Origin: Phaeoceros laevis
Lineage: Eukaryota; Anthocerotophyta; Anthocerotopsida; Notothyladales
Direction: 5' to 3'
Length of the DNA stretch: 30,917 bases
Assembly: GCA_049999765.1 (NCBI GenBank)
Contig: JBNGIQ010008662.1
Coordinates: 1 to 30,917 of the forward strand
A program made the translations under genes and the position numbers. The notes under the pieces were generated by a model, which was given only the letters and a program-made list of their open reading frames with translations, searched no databases and was not told the origin of the DNA. Below, one piece after another: positions 20,701 to 28,462 of the stretch (positions within the stretch are counted from its first letter, which is position 1; each line of letters begins with the position of its first letter).

Positions 20701-20979
20701 GATGAGGAGGATCTCAACCCAGTGGAAGGTGCGATCTTGTTTCTGGCAAAACTTGGAATCATTGAGGGCGAGGAAGACGTGGCGGAGTGCTCCCTGGAAT
20801 GGCTGCCAGGGAAGAGCCACGCAGCAGAGGTGGACATTCTGCTGAGGCCCACGGTAGCACCTGAGGAACCTAACGAGGCCGGATGGTTCTGGGTGCCAGT
20901 TAGTGACTTCAACGAAGGGCAGCAGGTGTGCATCAACAGAGCCTGGAGCTCTTTTGGCTCCCCGCCCCCATCGCTGTAA
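17758..20979 (+). CDS. L1 ORF1 protein (DUF4283-like, zinc knuckle)
   Basis: The first ATG in the frame is at 17758 and gives 1073 residues. The protein is an RNA-binding ribonucleoprotein component for L1 transposition. The N-terminal 200 or so residues are Pro/Ser/Gly-rich. From about residue 210 to 390 lies a region resembling the plant LINE Gag-like DUF4283 (WAVLPGLPALYNEHLSEIGD). It is followed by the knuckle CATCGKAGHMHLRC (about residues 395-408), a C-x2-C-x4-H-x4-C motif. After the knuckle is another apparently folded block (about 490-670; IFKLGLALQTWHKGKYLWW) that I do not recognise. Then come long disordered Pro/Ala/Gly segments with basic patches (RKRVRDKDQ, NPRKKKA) and a C-terminal block ending SFGSPPPSL. 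It is unusually long for an L1 ORF1. Its stop overlaps the ORF2 start. Confidence 0.88.
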   Translation: MAVRPEPPQGLLPFLKDKHVAGVSGAVGASTSFDFHPAFTSFHPPFLPPQLSAASTGSGANPFSSRLPSHAEFEAALNKGAGGRPSSFPSPPGLLQSQSALWARQRRLLSFGGGDLRNPGPQASPFCPTGHRDPSFRLPEPAREAWPADGASGGTEADLPGGVSGIGASVDALAGHGSRDSGEPGQSHGGDGQDTTSSVSEITKTLEVDRDVLAARIAKVASVVVLGKAFGCHATKHEVEQLVLTHSGQRPEAISFPFAKNPGIFQALMPNEQAATRLLAAVDAQVRKKPVTLQRWAPSTVELGVVLDNVFVWAVLPGLPALYNEHLSEIGDLLGFFVSAKHTSKEVFAGAIPTLCVRISAGAPLVTTVRLLIDVDEKDSWYEQKVEYLDIGMQCATCGKAGHMHLRCGGQDGTGIRQATVTGSVQQGQTSATPPQRAGSWANTVRGGTAPAGKQGVEHGPQVQGQAPQARFSTDAKCFQSIWPDRPIPPKMIFKLGLALQTWHKGKYLWWQPLKKTTTFQFPTWEVEMDFLPSQDLAGMVEYCMAQLDRMFRYDKFPRTRNPVNRKAVLKNMATQWIPVNLGQYGTVVSFTGYVTVHSHGFLTPGNAASWIPAASVEAELGPHPRGRLSVSATAKATLLAFKTNIAQDKQIGMGRDDVPDINPQDGLPQDNADLQGGWKRDSGAGGRAGGAASTSIPSPRPSPTASGPGASIAIPPVPDGAEQAAASSPTAGLSRPQMAPPGAVGHSLAQGTGLAQLPPQAAQALAGTPALPSKKNVASPGNPATVRRAAGGEAERSPLPIAVEGGSQRTPRCRSISAEPGSGRGPSPPRLPEESPVRKRVRDKDQTDLRQMLRKMGAIVENPRKKKAVGEARVPIRASVLQEKPSHNPKEGKSAAFSSSEAALLEASFVADTAEEEMDEAGANSLALDDPGPAAGNSKEGAVRLRTFQAGAQALGTLLQKAGGTAAKPIWRYPSVQLVLDEEDLNPVEGAILFLAKLGIIEGEEDVAECSLEWLPGKSHAAEVDILLRPTVAPEEPNEAGWFWVPVSDFNEGQQVCINRAWSSFGSPPPSL

Positions 20980-23900
20980 TGCCAGTCCCATTCCACTTGG
21001 AGCTCCTTTCCTGGAATGTGCGCGGGCTTGGCGACAAAGACTCTGCTTTTGGGGGGAAAGGGAAAAGGCTTCACAACAACCTCAAGAGCTTTGGGAAGCT
21101 CGACGTGTGCTGCATTCAAGAGCACAAACTGAGCGGCAGCAAACTCCAGATTTTCAAGAGGCAGATCTGGAAGGGACACTCCTTCTGGACCGAGGCAAGG
21201 GGCCCCCATGGCACGCAAGGCGGGCTGGCCACATTGCTTAGCCCTGCGATGGAGGGTATGTACCTGAACCACGGGGAGGATCCCGGGGGGAGATTTCTGT
21301 GGGTAACCTTCACAGGCCCAAATGGCAGGTTCGGAGTCATCAACATTTACGCCCCTCATACGCTCACTAAGCGAGAGGCGACTTGGGTAAGGCTGCAGGA
21401 GTCAATCAAGCATGAAGGGGTGGAGGACTGGACCATGGCAGGGGACTATAACTTCATCGTTTTTTGTAAAGACAAGAAGGGGGGGAGGCTAGCCCGAATT
21501 CATACTGGCCCAGCCTGGACAAAGCTCACGGAGGATGTTTTGGCAGTCGAAGATCCCTGGATCACTGCCAAGCACGCCAGGTCTGCTAAGTCGAGTAGGT
21601 TCTCCTGGTACAACCGACAGTACCGGAAACCCATCAGAGAGAGGCTGGACCGCTTCTACCTACCCAGGTCTTGGCGGCCTTACATTGAGACACAGGAGAT
21701 TATCCCCAGCGGGATATTATCTGACCACTTTCCTGTGAAGGTGGTGCTCGATTTCTCTGAGCAGAGAGAAGGTACTGCAGACCACAAAGAATTCTTCAGA
21801 GTCAACCTGGATCTGCTTAAGAAAGCGGCTTGCATGGAAGGTCTGGAGGCCATTTGGCGTGACTGGAACAGCAAGTATCAGGGCAGCGAAGGGATCGATT
21901 TTTTCACAAAAGGGTTGGCAGAGTCCCGCGCTTTCCTTAGGGGGCTGGGTACTCTCGAGTCTCGCCAGCAAAAAAGGAGACAGACTCGGCTCAAGCAAGA
22001 GCATGTGCATCTCACTCAGTTGGCGGAAAAGGAAGCTGCAGAACAACGCCTGTTTCACGACCTTGAGGCTGCCAGAAGGAAGTTGGAGGAGTTGGAGGTC
22101 GAGGATGCTCACAGATGGAAGTTACGGGCAGGGGAAAAATGGGCCAAGGACGGGGACCGTCCCACAGCCTTCTTTTTCTCCCAATACAAAGAAAGGAAGC
22201 TACAACGCGCTATCTCGGGGCTCAAGGACAAAAACGGCAATCTGGTGGACAACCCCGAGGCTCTGCAAGCATTGTTGGTAGCAGCATTTGGGGACAGGTT
22301 CGCCACTTCTCTCGGGGAGCAATGGCAGAATGACTGGGAGAAGGTAGTGCCCGTCATCGACGTGAAGGTCAGCCCGGCTCAAGCTGAAGGGCTTGAGGCC
22401 AAGATCACTGGAGAGGAACTTTTGGCTGCGCTTAAGGCCCTGCCCAGGGGCAAATGCCCGGGCACGGACGGCTTTCAAGCTGAGTTCTTCTTAAGGACAT
22501 GGGAGTTCACCGGCCCGTTGTTTGTTGCAGCTGTCGATGACGCGTGGGAGAAGGGCTCCTTGGGGCCACTATGGAACCGTAGTCTGGTTGCCTTGCTCCC
22601 CAAGGGCGGGGATCTGACACACACGGACCAGTGGCGGCCCATCTCTCTCCTTTCCTCGCTGTACAAAGCGGTTGCAAAGGCTCTCGCTCTCAGATTGCGG
22701 CCACATGTGGACGGATGGCTTGAACCCGAGCAGAGGGGGTTCACGCAAGGCAGGTCTATTGCAGATAATCTGCTGCTCCTCCGTGAGGCCAAGTGGTGGG
22801 CGTACCACCATCACCTACCTGTAACCTTCCTAATGCTTGATTTTTCGAAGGCGTACGACAGGGTGGAGTGGCGTTTTATGCAGGCTGCTCTTGGGCAGAT
22901 AGGTTTCGGACAGAACTTCTGCAGGTGGGTGGGCATCCTGTGCATGGATGCGAATGCCAGGATCATCATCAACGGCACCCTATCTGAGGCATTCCAACTG
23001 CAGCGGTCGGTTCGGCAGGGCTGCCCCCTGGCGCCCACTCTGTTTGTGCTACTGGCCGACATCCTCATCCGGATGATCAAGAAGGATGGTAGGGTCAAAG
23101 GTATGCAGGACCCCATGGGCGAGGAGCTCAAGGTTTCCGCTTTCGCCGATGACACCCTAGCTATGGTTCGGACTGAAGAAGTCAGCTTAGGGGCCCTCAA
23201 GGAGGACATCGTCCTCTACAGCAAGGTCTCTGGCCTTGAGGTCAATTGGGAGAAGACTAAGGCCTTCTCAGCTCCTTCCAACGAACCTCTGCCGGCGCCT
23301 TTTGAGCACGTCCATGTGGTTCAGCCCGGGGAAACCGCAAAGAACCTGGGGCTCCCTCTCTCGCCTGGCACGCAGGACCCCGAAATCGGCACTTACGTGG
23401 TTCAGAAAGTCATTCGCAAGTGCAGCAGGCTTCAGTCACATTATATGACTGTGGCCGCTAGGGTAGTGGCCATCAATTTTCTGCTCGAGTCCATCCTCTG
23501 GTACTACTTCTCGGTATGGACCCCCAGCCCCAAGGAGTACGACTTCCTGAGGAAGATATTCCGGAACTTCCTGTGGGCACAGAACATCGAGGGGCCCGGG
23601 AAAGGGGCTCGTGTTGCCTGGTGGAAAGTGATCCAAGAGAAACAGCTCGGCGGGCTTGGGCTCATCGATCCGCAGGTGAAAACGCAGAGTCTGCACTCCA
23701 AATGGTTGCTCCAGCTTATTGGCCCAGGGAACATGCCTTGGAAGAATTTCTTCTGGCATAGGTTGCAGCGGTGCCGGCCCTCGCCCAGAGGACCACAGCA
23801 TCATTGCTTCCTTTTCGCAGACAGTCCCCGGATGGTTAAAGGATCCCCACTCTGGAATGCAGTATGGGCAGCGTGGGAAGAAGTCTCGAAGCAGCTACGC

Positions 23901-25871
23901 TGGAACCCTCCTGAGGACAGAGGGCAGCTGTTCGCTCTTCCCTTGGTACACTTCAGCAAGCCATGGCTGCCGCAGGCGGCTCATTTTCTTTCCAGGCCGG
24001 CTACGGTCAAACAATTGTGGACGCATCATTTCAGGGCCATCGGGGATTGCTGGCAAGCTGCAGAGTCAAGGTGGCTTGGGGAGGAGGAGCTGGTAGGCAG
24101 GGGCCTCACGCCTGCCACAGCCCAAGGCCTCGTAGGGATCCTCAATGGCGAGTTCACTCTACAATGCCATCAGGCTCTCACTAATCCGACTGTTATAGGA
24201 CCGGGCAGCTGGGTTGCAGATGAGTCTGTTGACAACCCGGACATCCTGGATTCTGCCATCATGGTTTCGGAGGTCACGGACACAGCATACATTGGCAAGG
24301 AATATGTGGTGCACGAAGGGACATGGCAGTTATCAGAAGCTGCGACAGCACCAGGAGAGGATCCCTTGCTTGCATTCCTTAAGGACAGATCCCACCCCAT
24401 CCAGGTGCTTTACCGAGCTGGCAAGGGGAAGTGGGCTACTGGGGACGAGCTCTCCAAGGCCGCACAAGCTGATGCCAAGCTTTGCTGGCATGAGCTCACC
24501 AGCCAGCAGCGGGTGGTGCTGGATCCTGGTCGGTGGCAATGGCCTGCAGAACCCTGCCGGAATTCCCCGGGGAAGGAGCAGTCACTCCTCAATTACACAC
24601 TGATTGACATCTACAAGAGGGGGATTAGGTCGCGCTACCCGGTGGATCTAGGCAACATCGGGCAAAAGTGGGGGCTGGACGCAACGCAGGTGGGCAGGGT
24701 GTGCAAGCGAATTTGGGCCAAGGGGCTGGCACCCAAGCATGGCAGCTTCCTGTGGCTCCTTCTGCACCGTAGCTTGGCTACCACGGACCGCTACCAGCAC
24801 TGGATGGAAGCCACAGGTATTGCCCACTGCGCGGGCTGCGGGGGCAGTCTGAACTCGTCCCTGCATATTCTGATGGAATGCAAGGAGGCACAGGCTATGT
24901 GGGCGGCCATCCTCCACTACACGCAGGCGGTGGCTGGTTTCAACGGGGTGCTGACCACCAATTTCGTGCTTTTTGGAGAGGGCAGTACAAGGGCTCAGAT
25001 TGCGCTAGCCAAGCAACAGTGGTGGGAGCCGCTTCGGGCGGCTGGGCTGCATACTCTGTGGGCCAACTGGACCAAGCAGGCATTTGGAGGGAAGCTCTCG
25101 GCTAGTCGCAATAGCATGCTTCACCGGGTGTGGTGGCTGACCAGGGAGAGAGGCACGGCGCTGAGTGCAGGGGCGAAGAAAGCTTTCGAAGGCGCTCACT
25201 GGCAGCTTGGTGGGTTCCTTCGCCTCACGGATAACAGAAGGTATTGGGTGGAGGAACCTCACGGAGCCCTGCTGCTGGCTCCAGGGCTTCCCCCAACTCC
25301 TCAGATCAGCATTGCCCAGCAGGCACCGATGGCCTCGAACCAGTACGACGACCCAGCTTCTCAGGGGTCAGGCAGCTCTGTGCATTTGGGGACGCCTCCA
25401 GGGTCCCAAGAGGCATTCACCCAGGCTGTGCACAGCACCCCCGGGGATATGGAGGACTCGGAGGAAGAATCCTTCCCCGTCCAGGTGCAGACCGGGGAAG
25501 GCAGGGTGCTGCGGTTCCGTGAGGCGTCTGCCCCGCAGGTGGCTTCCCTGTTCTCAGACAGCCCCAGGTGCGATTCTATATTCCTCCGCAGAAGGTGGCT
25601 CGGGGATGACGATTGCACTGGGAATAGGGCTCACGCCATCAGCGTGCTTGACTACGAGCGCGGCTGGTGGAGGGCGGAATTCACGGCACCAGGACTAGGC
25701 GGCATTGAGGCGCAGTTGACTGACCTCCTGGCAGAGGCCACCCGCCTTTGCGAGCCATTCATTCATGGCCTCAGCAGTGGCCGCTTGGTGGCCTGCGCTG
25801 ATAACATGGTCCTGCGGGTCCAATCGTTCCAGGAACCTTGGTTCCAGCTTGAGCTGGCTTGGGTGGATTAG
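20979..25871 (+). CDS. L1 ORF2 protein: endonuclease and reverse transcriptase
   Basis: The first ATG is at 20979 and gives 1630 residues. An APE-type endonuclease covers about residues 1-260: LELLSWNVRGLG, CIQEHKL with the metal-binding Glu, MAGDYNF, SRFSWYN and SDHFPV. Reverse transcriptase follows (about 470-790): LLPKGGDLTHTDQWRPISLL, GFTQGRSIADNLL, motif A LMLDFSKAYDRVEW (about residue 620), motif B VRQGCPLAPTLFVLLADIL, and motif C FADDTLAMV (about residue 721). A zf-RVT region lies at about 1240-1310 (FLWLLLHRSLATTDRYQHWM, CAGCGGSLNSSLHILMEC). A further 300 or so residues, acidic in part, form a C-terminal extension of unknown role. All catalytic residues are present. The start forms TAATG with the ORF1 stop, suggesting translation by termination-reinitiation. 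Confidence 0.93.
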   Translation: MPVPFHLELLSWNVRGLGDKDSAFGGKGKRLHNNLKSFGKLDVCCIQEHKLSGSKLQIFKRQIWKGHSFWTEARGPHGTQGGLATLLSPAMEGMYLNHGEDPGGRFLWVTFTGPNGRFGVINIYAPHTLTKREATWVRLQESIKHEGVEDWTMAGDYNFIVFCKDKKGGRLARIHTGPAWTKLTEDVLAVEDPWITAKHARSAKSSRFSWYNRQYRKPIRERLDRFYLPRSWRPYIETQEIIPSGILSDHFPVKVVLDFSEQREGTADHKEFFRVNLDLLKKAACMEGLEAIWRDWNSKYQGSEGIDFFTKGLAESRAFLRGLGTLESRQQKRRQTRLKQEHVHLTQLAEKEAAEQRLFHDLEAARRKLEELEVEDAHRWKLRAGEKWAKDGDRPTAFFFSQYKERKLQRAISGLKDKNGNLVDNPEALQALLVAAFGDRFATSLGEQWQNDWEKVVPVIDVKVSPAQAEGLEAKITGEELLAALKALPRGKCPGTDGFQAEFFLRTWEFTGPLFVAAVDDAWEKGSLGPLWNRSLVALLPKGGDLTHTDQWRPISLLSSLYKAVAKALALRLRPHVDGWLEPEQRGFTQGRSIADNLLLLREAKWWAYHHHLPVTFLMLDFSKAYDRVEWRFMQAALGQIGFGQNFCRWVGILCMDANARIIINGTLSEAFQLQRSVRQGCPLAPTLFVLLADILIRMIKKDGRVKGMQDPMGEELKVSAFADDTLAMVRTEEVSLGALKEDIVLYSKVSGLEVNWEKTKAFSAPSNEPLPAPFEHVHVVQPGETAKNLGLPLSPGTQDPEIGTYVVQKVIRKCSRLQSHYMTVAARVVAINFLLESILWYYFSVWTPSPKEYDFLRKIFRNFLWAQNIEGPGKGARVAWWKVIQEKQLGGLGLIDPQVKTQSLHSKWLLQLIGPGNMPWKNFFWHRLQRCRPSPRGPQHHCFLFADSPRMVKGSPLWNAVWAAWEEVSKQLRWNPPEDRGQLFALPLVHFSKPWLPQAAHFLSRPATVKQLWTHHFRAIGDCWQAAESRWLGEEELVGRGLTPATAQGLVGILNGEFTLQCHQALTNPTVIGPGSWVADESVDNPDILDSAIMVSEVTDTAYIGKEYVVHEGTWQLSEAATAPGEDPLLAFLKDRSHPIQVLYRAGKGKWATGDELSKAAQADAKLCWHELTSQQRVVLDPGRWQWPAEPCRNSPGKEQSLLNYTLIDIYKRGIRSRYPVDLGNIGQKWGLDATQVGRVCKRIWAKGLAPKHGSFLWLLLHRSLATTDRYQHWMEATGIAHCAGCGGSLNSSLHILMECKEAQAMWAAILHYTQAVAGFNGVLTTNFVLFGEGSTRAQIALAKQQWWEPLRAAGLHTLWANWTKQAFGGKLSASRNSMLHRVWWLTRERGTALSAGAKKAFEGAHWQLGGFLRLTDNRRYWVEEPHGALLLAPGLPPTPQISIAQQAPMASNQYDDPASQGSGSSVHLGTPPGSQEAFTQAVHSTPGDMEDSEEESFPVQVQTGEGRVLRFREASAPQVASLFSDSPRCDSIFLRRRWLGDDDCTGNRAHAISVLDYERGWWRAEFTAPGLGGIEAQLTDLLAEATRLCEPFIHGLSSGRLVACADNMVLRVQSFQEPWFQLELAWVD

Positions 25872-26049
25872 AATAGGTCGGCTTGCTGGGGGCCGGCCCT
25901 CGGTTTCATCCGTGGGGAATCACTAGGCTCTAGGAAATAGGTAGACACTGGCAAAGTGCTTAACCGGTCAAGGGCTTCCTGACCTGTAATATGGTTCGGC
26001 TTTCGCGGCTCTCAATTAAACGGAGAAGCATCTCCCTTCGCCAAAAAAA
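25872..26049 (+). other. L1 3' UTR and A-tract
   Basis: About 170 bp of non-coding sequence ends in CC followed by an A-run at 26043-26051, of which the last bases may belong to the target-site duplication. An AATTAAA word near 26013-26019 could act as the polyadenylation signal. The tail is short, as in many plant L1 copies. Confidence 0.8.
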
Positions 26050-26064
26050 AAGAAGGGTGGTCGG
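26050..26064 (+). repeat. Target-site duplication, right copy
   Basis: AAGAAGGGTGGTCGG is identical to 17637-17651. Its five codons (K K G G R) are in frame with the gypsy sequence that follows. This confirms that the flanking element was contiguous before the insertion. Confidence 0.93.
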
Positions 26065-26905
26065 AGTGCAGTGGGTGAGACGACGGGACCTGTGCCGCAA
26101 TCGGAGGGCGAAGACAGCAAGCCAGATGCTATCAGGCCAGTTCAGAGCTTGACCGAGGTTTTGGAGCATTCCAAACCCATTCATAGCGTTGTTTTGCATT
26201 ATGTGGCTAAGGTGTTGCCTGCTGTGGCCCCTGCAGATTGCATGCTAGTCAACCAAGGTGCAGTGCTGGTGGACAACCGTGAAGGAGCTGTTATGATCAA
26301 CGGGTTCACGCCACGAGTGGCATTGCTGGACGGGGGCTCAGCCCGTCATCATAGGGGCCACGTTTGCCACCAAACTTGGTTTGGAGGGGGCAGCGTTGAA
26401 GGACTCCGCGTGGAGGATACGAACTGCGGGAGGCAAAGTTGAAAAGGTGCAGGGCGAGACTGCCCAGCTGCTGACTGTCAGCTTCAACCCGGGGACGAGT
26501 CAAGCCACAGAGCTGAAGGTCAGGTGCTTGCTAACCTCAACCACTAGCTACGATGTGTTGATTGGCCAAGAAGTCTTGTTTCCGCCAGGCATGACCATAG
26601 ACAACTGGACAGAGCAGGCATATTACCGCGTCGACTGGGATGGTGCTGGCCGACATTTTGGGCTTTTGCCTTTGGATCTCCATGGTATGCAGGCAGGCAT
26701 AGCTCATTCAGCACTCAAAGTGGCATGCAACGTAACCTATGAGCTTGCAGACGGCGAGGATGCTGAAGAGGTGTGTTTTCCTGATGCATCAGGTTTTCTA
26801 GAACCCCTTGGTTCAGAGCCACTGGCATTGCAATTGGAAGACGTCACATTGTCCGGGGCCTGCAAAGGCACAGCTGGAGTGGGGGAACAAGCACCTCCAG
26901 GGTGA
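26065..26905 (+). pseudogene. Gypsy aspartic protease (frameshifted)
   Basis: A retropepsin-like domain processes the polyprotein in an intact element. FTPRVALLDGGSA holds the active-site Asp in a D-G-G form seen in many plant retroelement proteases. Immediately after it, near 26343-26350, a single missing base shifts the frame, and the domain continues in the 26381-26905 frame. The conserved C-terminal block YDVLIGQEVLFPPGM corresponds to the usual YDVILGxDWL. A further 100 or so residues (HFGLLPLDLHGMQAGIAHSA) have no recognised motif. The sequence is in frame with Gag across the L1 target-site duplication. Confidence 0.8.
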
Positions 26906-27480
26906 GCAGCCAGTCAAAGCATGTTGTGCCTACCACGAAGTTAGTAGCAGTGAGCCTCAAGGGTCGAGTATGGCATGTGAACTCCTGTCAACCCGTAGCT
27001 GGAAACTGTACTATAGTAAGTGGTTTCGAGTCAATGCTGGAGTGCATGAATGAGGCATGCTGTGAGCAGTCGATGGCAGCACCTGGCACAAGCCACAAGC
27101 TCTACGGAGGGGTTTCTGCAAACCTGGGGGTATGCACAGCAAATGGTGCTTGTAAGGAAGCAGCTGCAACCGGGAACACTATGATCCCGGAGCAGCCACC
27201 CATGCTAGCTCGTGCAGCACAGGAGAGCTGCAGTACTTAGTGATTATGAGGGTTTGGATTTAGGAGATGCACTGGACCTGGAAGGCTCAGGTACAACTAT
27301 CAAATATTTCGAAGCTTTCACTGCCTTCACAGCCACAGATCCTATTCAGTATCGGCCACAAACTTTGCAGTTATTGCAACGCAGCAAAGGGAGCATGCAA
27401 GAGGCCCTTAGTAAAGTGGAATCACTCACAACTAAAGGGCTTCCTCAGCTGCCAGTTCAGCCCATCATCAGCATTACCAT
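26902..27480 (+). other. Unassigned linker between protease and methyltransferase
   Basis: Two overlapping frames (26902-27240 and the start of 27212-27790) are open here but resemble nothing I recognise. The first is Cys-rich for its size. Frame changes suggest that this is decayed polyprotein sequence linking protease to methyltransferase. It could hold an N-terminal regulatory region of the methyltransferase. Confidence 0.4.
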
Positions 27481-28462
27481 TCAATGGCAGCCATCCGAGG
27501 AGGGTATCGTCATGTTGGAATTACTTGGAGGTATGGCCACCGGGTTAGAAGCACTTCTCAAGTCAGGGATGAGAATACAGCGGTACGTCTATTGTGACAT
27601 CAGTTTACATGCTAAAATTGTGGCAGAAAACCGATTAGAGCAGTTGCACAAAACTTATCCTCAGCAGTTTCCACAGCGAGCATGGGAGGCGGCGTTTACA
27701 ACTGTTCCCAGTGACGTCACCCTGATCCAGAGGCAGCACCTCAGCATGCTCGGCCCCATTCACTTGGTGGTCGCTGACTGGGAGTGTTAGGGCTTCTCCC
27801 AAGCCGGCATTGGCAAAGGCCTCAAGGATGTTTATTGTGGTCTCTTCGCAGACCTTGTTAGGCTCATTGGATGGATCCAGCAGGACAACCCATCCGCCGG
27901 GTATACTCTGGAGAATACCCCCGATCAATTTGATGCTCGAGCAATTGTGAAGGAGGATTTTTCAGTCGTTCAACAAATGGTGGGAACCCCGCTCCTGGTA
28001 GATGCAGTGCAATGCGGCAGTTTGGCTCATCGGCTCCGAAACATGTGGACCAACCTGGTGCCTATCCATGTTTTGCAGCTGGCCTTGCAGTATACAGTTC
28101 AGGACCCGTCGCTCACGGTTTCACAGATCTTGGAGGAGGACTCTATTTGTAAACCTATGCAGCGAAGGGAGAAACTTCCGTGGTTCCCAGTTAACAAGCC
28201 CGGCTTGCCCCGAGCTGCCTGGCCCACGTTGGTTTCGTACCCCGGCTCGCATGCCTTTCGCGGCGAAGGAACATGCATGGTGCAGCGGCATGGATCAGGT
28301 ACCTGGGAGGCACCCACTATCGAGGAGAGAGAGCGCGCGATGGGCTTCAGGACTGGCACCACGGCGCATCGAAAGCATAATCAGCCACAACGAAATGCGA
28401 TCTTGGGCAAAGCATTGGATTTAAATGCCATGTCCTGGTTCGTTTCTGCGTGTCTCATGTTT
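27212..28462 (+). pseudogene. Retroelement-encoded cytosine-5 DNA methyltransferase (one nonsense mutation)
   Basis: The frame is continuous from 27212 to past 28462 except for TAG at 27788-27790. C5-methyltransferase motifs occur in canonical order. Motif I is MLELLGGMATGLEALL (about 27515), the AdoMet-binding loop, with YVYCDIS as the motif II acidic position. Motif IV is VADWEC then the stop then GFSQAG, with the catalytic Cys codon at 27785-27787; the Pro normally before Cys is Glu. Motif VI is LENT (27908-27919). Motif VIII is AHRLRNMWTN (about 28025-28055). A target-recognition region spans about 28060-28310. Motif IX is PTIEERERAMGF and motif X is ILGKALDLNAMSWF. Motif VIII recalls DRM/DNMT3-type enzymes, but placement needs a phylogeny. 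Position between protease and RT implies production as part of Pol. It would methylate cytosine in DNA if the stop were absent. Confidence 0.87.

Larger units (their letters stand above)
17652..26049 (+). mobile_element. Full-length plant-type L1 LINE with two intact ORFs
   Basis: An 8.4-kb non-LTR retrotransposon is bounded by a perfect 15-bp target-site duplication. It has a short 5' leader (17652-17757), ORF1 (17758-20979), ORF2 (20979-25871), a 3' UTR (25872-26042) and a short A-tract. Both ORFs are free of stops over 3.2 and 4.9 kb, so this is a recent insertion and potentially an active copy. GC content looks clearly higher than in the surrounding gypsy element. It interrupts the gypsy Gag-Pol frame. 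Confidence 0.93.

Noticed and set aside
20604-21359. 251-residue minus-strand open frame
   Set aside because: It is antisense to L1 ORF1/ORF2, with no recognisable domain. The plus-strand ORFs carry clear motifs.
27212-28462. Methyltransferase as bacterial restriction-modification contamination or a free host gene
   Set aside because: It sits between gypsy protease and RT on the same strand, and the Gag half is tied to this Pol by the L1 target-site duplication. A restriction enzyme partner is absent.
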